Both the position numbers and the translations under genes were made by a program. The notes below the pieces were generated by a model. It was given only the letters and a program-made list of their open reading frames with translations. It ran no database searches and had not been told where the DNA came from. From positions 30,196-94,195 of the forward strand of contig MU831964.1 in assembly GCA_029204225.1 (NCBI GenBank): a DNA stretch of 64,000 nt, in the 5' to 3' direction. Positions 55,784 through 64,000 of the stretch are shown here, piece after piece; the first letter of the stretch is position 1, and each line of letters opens with the position of its first letter. This DNA comes from Diphasiastrum complanatum. Its lineage: Eukaryota > Streptophyta > Lycopodiopsida > Lycopodiales > Lycopodiaceae.

Positions 55784-56041
55784 TGAAGAAGGCAGGGTAT
55801 AAACCTAATTTAAGCTGTGCTGGATGATGTGGAGGACCTGGCCATTGCTTTTGGGGTCATCAACACGCCTTTTAGGACACACTTATTTGCATCAAAAAGG
55901 ATCTTCGGGTCTGCGGTGACTCACTGTCACACTGCCACAAAGATCATCTCAAAAATTGTCGGGGGTTACATCAGTGTGATGGATGCAAACAAATACCACC
56001 GTTTTAAGAATGGCTTTTGTTCTTGTGGAGATTATTGGTGA
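55784..56041 (+). pseudogene. Broken DYW deaminase domain
   Basis: After the TGA at 55781-55783 the DYW domain continues in shifted frames: KKAGYKPN, then [32 protein letters not shown] and the canonical end FCSCGDYW with TGA at 56039. The HxE catalytic segment (HSEKLA in relatives) is deleted between DVED and LAIAFG, and the first Cys of the zinc motif CGDCH is lost. Editing catalysis is therefore not possible from this copy. Confidence 0.9.
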
Positions 56042-56074
56042 TGATAAGTTAAAAAAGTGACTGCGACTAGCTTA

Positions 56075-56424
56075 TTTGGACAGGCAGAAGGCTTGATTTG
56101 GGAGTTTTTTGGCACCCCACTGATGCTTTCCTTCCCCTAGCAATTGAGACTTATGGCACCTTGCATCGACGCTTTGAGAATTTTCTTCGCATGTGTTCTC
56201 ATCAGGCGGCAGAGCGTCAAGGTATTCCTAGTTCTATTCTCGTGGCTTCTTTCAAAAAACGTATTTCCATTGCCCTGCAACGTGCTCAGGCCCTATCAAT
56301 TTTACAACGGGCGACGGTGGCTGGGTCTACTACATCTCATCTCCTTTCATTAGCCGACTCACCACCTCTTCACTTTTCTGATCTGCTGCAGTCAGTTGGC
56401 AGACTCCCACTGACATCATCATAG
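56075..56424 (+). pseudogene. LINE-like reverse transcriptase tail
   Basis: An open piece (FLPLAIETYGTLHRRFENFL, SFKKRISIALQRAQALSIL) that resembles the region after the RT domain in plant LINE ORF2 proteins; no catalytic motifs remain. It is truncated at the 5' side like most LINE copies. A CCCCTTCGGGG hairpin at 56519-56529 lies in the following untranslated DNA. Confidence 0.45.
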
Positions 56425-57089
56425 TTTATGCACTTTTATTTTTAATGTCAGGATGTGGATTAATCTTAACTTTACTGCAAGCTTCGCTCTGGTTTGAGCT
56501 TACTTTCGTTTAGACTTCCCCTTCGGGGTGTATATATCTTTTTCATCAATGTACCTACTACTTTTTCTTATGAATAAATGCACCAGGGTACTCTTCTTTT
56601 TGGCAGCCTTGGTTGTCACACTTTTAACTTGAGTCGCAATTTTTTTTCCTAAACATGGATCAATGTTGTTATGCGTTTCAGGTAAATGCTAGATGGATAT
56701 TGTTGTTTTGTACTAACATAGTATGCAGTTTGTCATGCACTTCGTGCTATATTTACATCACTACCTTGGGCGGTTTCCCTAGACTTGATACTTGACGATA
56801 TATAAGATTTTTTTTCATTGGTAGATTAGAAATAGTGAAATTTGGATTATTTTTCATTGTTTGCTTTTTGTTGGTGAAAATTTTCTTGAAACAAATACAA
56901 GTACTTATTCCTTGGCTGTTAACCTTGGAACTGTACAACATGTTTTAATTTTTGCTATACTATAGTACTTTTTTGGTACTTTGTTGTTGTATTGTCTCTT
57001 CGCATTGCGTTGAGTCTTTTATGGTTGTCTGGACTCAGTTTTTCTAGCTTCTTTTGACGACTTTTTTTAGTTTGTTTTTGGATCCTAGC
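56425..57089. other. AT-rich unassigned DNA
   Basis: The probable 3' end of the LINE-like piece, then T-rich DNA without a recognisable feature. Confidence 0.5.
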
Positions 57090-57725
57090 ACTTGTTCTTT
57101 CCCTTGGTTCGCCCTTGGTGTAGCGTAGGCATCCCAAAGGGAGCCGGGAACCACGACTTAGCTTCCCAGCCTTCAACTCTTGCCATCCAAACCCACTTGA
57201 CATACAAGCAACCAACTCGCCAACAACGATCAGACTTAACCAACTTGAAGTTCCGAAAACCAACATTGAGATCCAACCTGGCGCCATGCCAGATCGGGGG
57301 TCCCGATGTGGGTGACTTCCCTCCAAGCAAGCCGCCCGACATACATCAAACTTAACCAACTCGAAGCTTCGTTACAAACGAGTAACATCCATTCCAAGCA
57401 AGCGGTCTGACTTACATCAGACTTAACCAACTCAAAGCTTTGTCACGAGCGCTGGAAGCCAACCTGGCGCCACGCCACACTGGACAGCCATAAACAGGTA
57501 ACATCCACCCAAGCAAGCCATCCAACTCAGCCAACAGGTTAGAGCCCGTTCCCCAAGAGCTTAACCCATTCACATTCATGCAAGGAACACTCAGAACCAC
57601 AAGCCGCGACAGATATGGAAACAACCAGTTCCTGGACCAAATGGTCCCGACAGCATACCGCTGGCGCCACGGACCGAATGGTCCCGACGGCATACCGCTG
57701 GCATCCCGGGATGCGACCCTCAGCT
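57090..57725. repeat. Diverged GC-rich repeat field
   Basis: Repeated blocks of CAGACTTAACCAACT (57231, 57346, 57418), AACCTGGCGCCA(T/C)GCCA (57277, 57461) and CAAGCAAGC. A tandem duplication of about 37 bp built on ATGGTCCCGACrGCATACCG lies at 57640-57705. It probably belongs to an LTR or leader of the Tat-type element whose primer-site region follows. Confidence 0.6.
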
Positions 57726-58330
57726 ATGTGCCAAGTTAAAAAATTTTGAAAGCGGCCTTACAACTGGCGCTTTTACCGAACACTGAAACCCAGAAGGTAA
57801 TCAGAGTCAGTTTGAGGAAAATCCCACTTTATTGATAAATCTGAGAAGGTTACATTTCAAGTGTGTGACCGACCCTAGTCTCCGGGGCGCTAGCATGCCA
57901 AGGCGAGAGCCATGACAACATTCCAGCAAGGGAGGCTGAGACTTGGTTGGAGCTCGCCCTGAGTCGCAACCCGCACTCCCCTATAGTATTGGTGTGATTC
58001 GGCACCCCCCCCCCTCATACCAAGCACTCTACCCAAGCTGGTAAAGCACGTTTTTCTCTCTCTAGGATTTTCTCTTTCTAGAAAGTCATTTTCTCTCTCT
58101 AGATTTTATTGATCCCCAGGCTTCCTTTAATCATGCCTAGATCGTGTGAGGTGATTGCACATCGATCTGAGCTCTCTGGACTTCGCTAGAACCGATCAAA
58201 GATTTTCAGCCATAGGAACTTGGCGCCGGCTGGATTCTGGTCACAGTGGCGCCGGGGAGCGGCGCCGGCGCCGTTGGCGCCGGGGAGCAGCAGGGGCGCT
58301 GCTGGCGCCGGGGACATAGCTGGCGTCAGA
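57726..58330 (+). repeat. Tat-type gypsy LTR end and TGGCGCC primer-site cluster
   Basis: CTCTCTCTAG blocks (58055-58105) and CTCTGGACTTCGCTAGAACC lead to ACTTGGCGCCGG at 58219, the position and sequence of a Tat-lineage primer site (TTGGCGCCGTTGCCGGGGA in plants). Between 58222 and 58309 GGCGCC occurs six times, several followed by GGGGAGC, as if the primer-site region had been duplicated. No coding part of the element follows. Confidence 0.55.
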
Positions 58331-59399
58331 AGTAAAGCTTGTAAAGGTAGCTTTACAACATCCACCTCACCTTTATAAAATCTGATGTCCTCATCAGATG
58401 TCAGATTAAAGTAAAGGTGTCTCCCAATTAAAATAACTATACATTTAAGCTACTTGGCACAGTACTCAATTTACTGGCCACTTTTTATTAACATTGAAGC
58501 TGGCACACCACAAGTCGGAGGCTCAGCTCTTTGTACTGAAAAATTACATAACTTGAAAATATATCTTTGTCTGGGAAAAGCGTAGATTTGATATCGCTTT
58601 CGTAAAACCCGAGAACCTTATTAACTGGTGACAGAGGCCTTCCTTTGAAATGTTCGTCCCTGTCGCTTCTGACTTTCGACTTTGGAACTCCTTTGAGCTC
58701 CTGATTTGTCCTTGATGCACTTTGTGTTGAGCTCCCTGAGCTCCAGATTTGTTCAGTTCCGCACAGGTATCAAGGCTCCCTGAGCCGAAGGATTTATCGT
58801 TTGATTGCCCACTTTATGCTCCACTCCGTGCCTTGTTGCTTCTGCACCTTGATTTCTCTCCTTGTCCAAGCCTGATCTTGATACTTTTCAATCTTGGCTC
58901 TTTAAGGTAGGCAAAGATTGAGTACTCCGCAATGCACCTCTCACTTAGCTTGAAGTAGCTCTTTGAATCAGCCCAAATGTAACCATTGACCTCGTGGAAA
59001 GCCAAAGGGTCGCACCAGTTTGATCCGCGTCCGAACTATCTCTTCGCGTTTGTTTGAAGCACCATGTCCGTCGCGCAAAACTTGACTTTCACAATTCCAT
59101 CACTGGTTAGTTGCCTCACAGTCAAAACAAGAAGTGTACATCGAGCTTGGCTTCAAGTAGCTCTCTTTGAATCAAAAACATGCACCCAGAGTTTGCACTA
59201 ATCCGATCTCAACGCGAACTGTCCCTTAGCGTCCGTTCGAAATACCAAGTCTCTCATGCAAGACTCAACTTTCACAGTTCATTCATTGATCAGCTGCCTT
59301 ACACGTAACACAAGCCAGCGTACTCATATGTTTCCTCATCATTGCTGGTCTAGAGAAAGCCTATAACAAACTTTCCTTTCCACAACAAAAACTTGTCAA
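58331..59399. other. Non-coding DNA with a ~187-bp diverged duplication
   Basis: 58950-59130 and 59138-59310 are related: CTTsAAGTAGCTCT(CT)TTTGAATCA, GATCCGCGTCCGAAC / GATCTCAACGCGAAC, and ACTTTCACA.TTCATCA. No gene seen. Confidence 0.6.
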
Positions 59400-61110
59400 C
59401 TTATTAGGTCCAAAGTTCGCCAGTCTCCTCGTGTGAGTATGGCTAGGTCACCTTGAATTTGCCCACATGCATGTAAACAAGCATACCAATCAATAATGTT
59501 TCAATTTGACCAAAAATATTTGTAGGCCATGATTTTCTAGTGTTTTCTTGTTCACATTTTTTTGTTTTCTAGCACCATCAAAAAGTACTTGTTACACACA
59601 CACTTTGTATCAGGACCTGCTTATTTCACTTCATAGTCCAATTCATTATAAAAAAGGATTTCTCGGCCTGCTTTCAAAGAAAATATGATAAGCAACCTCT
59701 TATAAGATATTAATCTTAATAAAAAAAAACTCACATTTTGTCATCTGTGTGTGGACTCATCAACAATGTTTGTCTACATTTGAGTGTTGCACACATGTCA
59801 CTGCAATATTGCCACTTTTATAGCCTAAGTTTTCTAGGTAGTGTTGTTGTGCTATTTTATATACTTGACATGCATGTGAAAAAATCCAACAAATGTTTCA
59901 CCATGGCTATAATATCTTTGTAGGCTTTGATTTTCTATGTGTTCGCATCCAGTCTTTTTTTTGTTTTTCAGCACCATGACAAATTACTTGTAAGACACAT
60001 GCAAACAAAAACATTTTTTATTCTACTGTATACTCCAAATAGTTCATTGGCCCCCTTTCAAAGACAATCTGTTAAGCAATCATCTCAAACATATTAGCAT
60101 TGATCCATAGCTCACAACTATATTAATGTGTCATCAATAATGTTTGCCCATATTTGTGTGTCACACACACATCTATGCAAGATTGCTACTCTTTGAACTT
60201 AAATCTTTCTAGGTTGGTGTTTAGCTATCTTATATACCTCATATGCATGTGAACAAGCATATTGATCAACAATATTTCAATGTCACTATAACATCTTCGT
60301 AGTTTTAAATTTTATAGAGTTTTTGTGTCCACTCTTACACACACGAACTTAAATCTTTCTAGGTTGGTGTTAGTTATCTTGTATACCTCACATGCATGTG
60401 AACAAGCATATTGATCAACAATATTTCAATGTCACTATAACATCTTTGTAGTCTTTAATTATATCGTGTTTTCGTGTCTCCACCCTTACATGCGCGCGCG
60501 CGCGCACACACACACCACACACACACACACACACACAAAGTTGTATCAAGACATGCTTCCAATGCATTATAATAAATTCCCTTATCCCCTTGAAAAGAAT
60601 ATGCTATGAAAGCAAAAAGTTCACAAATTTCCAAATGGATGTGGTTTCATCAAGAATTTTTGTTAATATTGAGTGTCGCAAACAAATCAATGCAGATCCA
60701 CTCTTAAAGCTTAATTTTTTTAATTGGTATTCTTCTATCTTATATACTTCACATGCATGTGAACAAGCATATCGATCAAGAATCTTTCAATGTGACTATA
60801 ATGTCTTCGCAGTCTTTAACTTTCTGGAGTTTTCTAGTCAACTCTTTTTATTTTCTAGCGCCATAGCAGATTACTTGTATAAAACACAAACACACACTTT
60901 TTGTACAATTAAGACATGCTTATTCCACTACATAGTCCAATTTATGAAGACTACAATGTCTTTGTAGTCTTTAACTTTCTAGAGTTTTCTAGTCCACTCT
61001 TTTTATTTTCTAGCACCATAGAAGATTACTTGTATAACACACACACACACACACATTTTTTGTACAATTAAGACATGTACATAGTCCAATTTATGAATAT
61101 ACTAAAATAT
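59400..61110 (+). repeat. Diverged ~400-bp repeat family, forward copies
   Basis: At least four units share, in order, a CCTTTGAAAAGAAyATGCTA-like start, TCATCAAyAATGTTTG, TGCAAkATTGC, CTTAAATCTTTCTAGG, TGCATGTGAACAAGCAT and CAATGTCACTATAACATCTT. One unit carries an internal duplication of about 147 bp (60210 and 60357). (CA)n and (GC)n tracts are interspersed (60491-60537, 61040-61052). Confidence 0.8.
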
Positions 61111-61216
61111 CAACATCTAAATGCTAGTTTTCAACAACCAAAAATAAAAACTATAGATCTATCATAGCTTTATGAGGAAGGAGAAGCATTCATACTACAA
61201 TGAGAGAAAGAGAGAG

Positions 61217-61218
<2 letters not shown>

Positions 61219-61288
<70 letters not shown>
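61219..61288. repeat. (CT)n(GT)n microsatellite
   Basis: About 26 CT units followed by about 8 GT units, placed between the forward and the inverted repeat arrays. Confidence 0.95.
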
Positions 61289-61369
61289 AAAATATCACAA
61301 TACTATCTAGAAAAGATTTAAGCTCTACCAGTGGCAATCTTGCATTAACATGCATGGGACACTTTAATA

Positions 61370-62200
61370 TAGGTATAATATATTGTTGATGAATCCACAT
61401 TTATATGGCAAATTGTGAACTTTTGATTAAGATCAATATCTTATAAATGGTTGCATAGCATATTCTCTTTGGAAAGGGGCCAAGGAATTTTTTATTATGA
61501 CGAATTGGACTATGAAGTGCAAGAAGCAACTTGTAATAGAAAATCAAGGCCAATATCGTATAAGTGACTGCATAACATATTCTCTTTGGAAAGGGGCCAA
61601 GGAATCTTTTGGAAGTGCAACATGCAAATATCAATACAATATGTATGTGTTTGTGTTAAAAATAATTCACTATGGTGCTAGAAAACAAAAAAGAATGCAT
61701 GAGAAAACACTAGAAAATCAAAGAATCCAAACACATTATAGTCACAATAAAACATTGTTGATTGGCATGCTTGTTCACATGTATATACAATAGAACAATA
61801 CCAATAAAAAAAATACTTAAGCTTACAAATGCAATTTTTTTCTCATCAATTAAAATGATGAGTTCACATCCATATGGCAAATCGTGAAATGTTGATCGAG
61901 GTTCACATTCTATTTGAAGGGGACCAACCATGAATCCTTTATCATGACAATTTGTGTCATGATTTTGTGAGTTAGAAATCCCTTTTCTCGGCCATTAAAA
62001 TTATCATTGTAGAGTCCTATATTATAAAGGCTTAAAGACCCATTTAGTTTACTATAAGGCCTAACATCCAATTTCAAAGCATAAGTCCCCATTAAAAGCC
62101 CTCTTTCAAGGGTATCAAATGAAGGGACACCTATGTGCCTCTTGGGACCCACCTTTTTGGATGCTCATGCCTCGTGGAAAGAGTCTAGGAGTAGGGGTGG

Positions 62201-62234
<34 letters not shown>

Positions 62235-62760
62235 ACGCGCGCGCGTGCGCGCGCGTGTGTGTCTCTCTCTATGGTTTTTGTGCAAAAATCAAATATAGGT
62301 GAAAATTGTTAACCTTGATTGAAAGTTCACAATTTGCATATTTTCTATGAAAGGGCCAAGGCCTCGAATGCCTTGTTATGATGTATTGGATTATGAAATG
62401 CTTCTTGGTTTCCAAGGAGAGGCTCGAATATGAGACCAAAGAAACTTTGGATGTCAAGCTAACAAACTCAACAAATTCCGTTGTTGATTGGATTATGAAA
62501 TGGAATAAGCAAGTCTTAATAGAAATGTGTGTGTGTGTGTGTGTGAAGTAATTTTCTATGGTGATTGAAACAAAAAAGAGTGGATGAGAAAACACTAGAA
62601 AACTAAAGCATGCAAATATGCCATTGTCATGTTGAAACATTGCTGAATGATGTGCTTGTTCATGTGCTTGTCAGCAAGTTATAAAAGCACATTGCCAATC
62701 TAAATAGATTTAAGCTTTAAGAGCATTAATATTGCATTGATGTGTGTGCAACACTCAAAT
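61370..62760 (-). repeat. Same ~400-bp repeat family, inverted copies
   Basis: Reverse-complement versions of the forward units: GCATATTCTCTTTGGAAAGG (61458 and 61578), AAAACACTAGAAAATCAAAG, ACATTGTTGATTGGCATGCT and GCTTGTTCACATGT. Together with 59400-61110 they form a large imperfect inverted arrangement. Confidence 0.78.
62198..62270. repeat. (TG)n(CG)n alternating purine-pyrimidine tract
   Basis: (GT)n passes into GTGCGCGCGTGTACGCGCGC and back to GTGTGTG: about 60 bp of strict purine-pyrimidine alternation. Confidence 0.92.
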
Positions 62761-62785
62761 ATAGACAAAACATTATCGTTGCATC

Positions 62786-64000
62786 TGTGAAAGATTGGCA
62801 AAATCTAGATGGGATATTTCACAAATTCTTGTATGTGAGAAAATCTCACACGTGTGGAGCATGTTTCCACATGTGGAAAATAGACTAATTATGTTAGATC
62901 TATGTGAGTTAGGGGTAGAGATCTAGCCACATCTTAGATGTTGATTAGGCCATTTTTGGCATTAGAAGCAATTTGTGCAAGTACACATGTAAAGGCTTGA
63001 TTTGGTCAAAATTAGAAAGTGATGTAGCTCGAGTTAAGTTAGGCTACTGACATTTGTCAAGTTGAGGTTGGGTGTGTGACTCATTACTATGTGTTGGGCA
63101 TAAGAGTTAGTGACCAATCAAAAGCTAGAAATCCATCAAATTGGTTCAATCAAGTTAGAGAGTACATATGTCAATCAATCAATTAGGATTTAGAGGAGGT
63201 AAAGAAGGGGTCCAATCATGTTTCACTCCCCTCTACCTCGAGTTGCTACATATATGAGTTCTTAGTTCATTTGTAATCAAGTTTTTTGGAATTATTGAGA
63301 TTTCTACACATTTTGAGCAATCTTGAGTTTCTCTCTCTACTCAAGTGTTAGTACTTGGATTCTCTCTCTATCCGAGAAAAAAGGCTTTTCCACATTTAGT
63401 TTTGTGTTGTACAAGTCTCCGCACGTTGTGAATGTACTTGTTTGAATGAATATGCATGTAATCAAGTGCTCTTGCCTTAGATTTGTGAAAATAGATCTTG
63501 ATTATCAATCTATGCTTGATCTTTGTGCAATCACCAAGTCTTAGGAGATCACTATAACACTTTTGGGCACTCCCACACGTGTGAAATCAAACAGAATCCA
63601 CATAAATGCAACTTTGGTTTCAATTTTCCTAAGACTAAATACTCACTCTCCTAATATGATTGACTACTTGAAAGCTAGAAAACTCACTCAGAACTCAAGG
63701 GAACATAGTTCACCAAGGTGGTAACTCCCAACAACAATCAATAAATACTATGAGCAACTAATAATGGTTGGAAAACCTTCACAATAGCTATTTTAGAAAT
63801 CCCTGAAAATTGTTGGAGTACAGGTCTCATTGGCATATAATTACCTCCAAGAAAATAGCTTGATTCATAAGATTCACTAAATTTCATTCTCAAGAAATGC
63901 CACCTTGCCTCAATCTAAGGTGTGGTCTCTTTCTAGAGAAGGGCTTGTGTCAATGAAAACATGGCATGACTTACCCTTGTTATTTTTCATCAAACTTTTT
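62786..64000 (+). repeat. LTR-like sequence at the right edge
   Basis: Begins TGTGAAAGATTGGC, like the LTR starts of Copia1 and element X. It contains CACACGTGTG (62847-62856 and 63574-63583), CACATGTGG, and a TACATATATGAG TATA region near 63245. The end is not identified and may lie outside the window. No coding sequence seen. Confidence 0.5.

Noticed and set aside
56955-57693. Several minus-strand ORFs of 64-134 residues with related sequences
   Set aside because: They resemble one another because the DNA consists of diverged repeats; no protein family motif and no splice structure.
61170-61400. Minus-strand ORF with Arg-Glu repeats
   Set aside because: Translation of the (CT)n microsatellite.

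Overview
This is nuclear DNA of a vascular plant with a large, retrotransposon-filled genome. Several LTR-retrotransposon families use the plant initiator-tRNA primer site (TGGTATCAGAGC). Two host-type genes are interrupted by short GT-AG introns, and one of them is a PLS-class pentatricopeptide (PPR) protein with a DYW remnant. The style of the PPR protein and its fusion to an OSB-like PDF motif suggest a fern or another non-angiosperm, but this is inference; no organellar, rRNA or tRNA sequence is present.

Layout. 1-1991: 3' half of a non-autonomous LTR element (family X). 2030-5366: decayed Ty3/gypsy remnants, with an integrase followed by a separate RNase H-like frame and coiled-coil and unknown frames. 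5367-8105: LTR-like non-coding DNA. 8111-14540: a very young, almost complete Ty1/copia element (Copia1) with 655-bp LTRs and target-site duplication (TSD) GTCTT; a missing base at the protease active site splits gag from pol. 14546-20700: a CTGCC-rich tract, copia and gag relics, and unassigned DNA. 20701-22495 (minus): a three-exon fringe-like (DUF604/GT31) glycosyltransferase gene. 24112-24327: a histone H3/CENH3-like fragment. 25015-28300: a gypsy integrase relic, a large foldback and an unidentified decayed frame.

28303-51240 is one nested stack. The oldest layer is a minus-strand copia element (Copia2). Chromovirus gypsy A (plus) inserted into its RNase H. Element X (33381-38726, minus, TSD AAAAG) then inserted into the RNase H of gypsy A, and chromovirus gypsy B (40015-47604, plus, TSD CTCAC) into its integrase. 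Reading frames and TSDs show that 47950-49096, which spans the right gypsy A/Copia2 junction, was later inverted.

51241-52600: a 60-bp tandem array and (TA)n. 52842-55783: a four-exon gene joining a PDF (OSB-type) motif to a PPR array that contains a 303-bp tandem amplification; its DYW deaminase tail (to 56041) is broken. 56075-58330: a LINE-like tail, a diverged repeat field and a Tat-type LTR end with a cluster of TGGCGCC primer-site motifs. 58331-62780: diverged tandem repeats, including a ~400-bp family present in both orientations around a (CT)n core. 62786 to the end: another LTR-like sequence carrying the CACACGTGTG palindrome that recurs in several LTR families here.

Only the glycosyltransferase and the PPR/PDF gene look like host genes that could be expressed. 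Almost everything else is transposon-derived.
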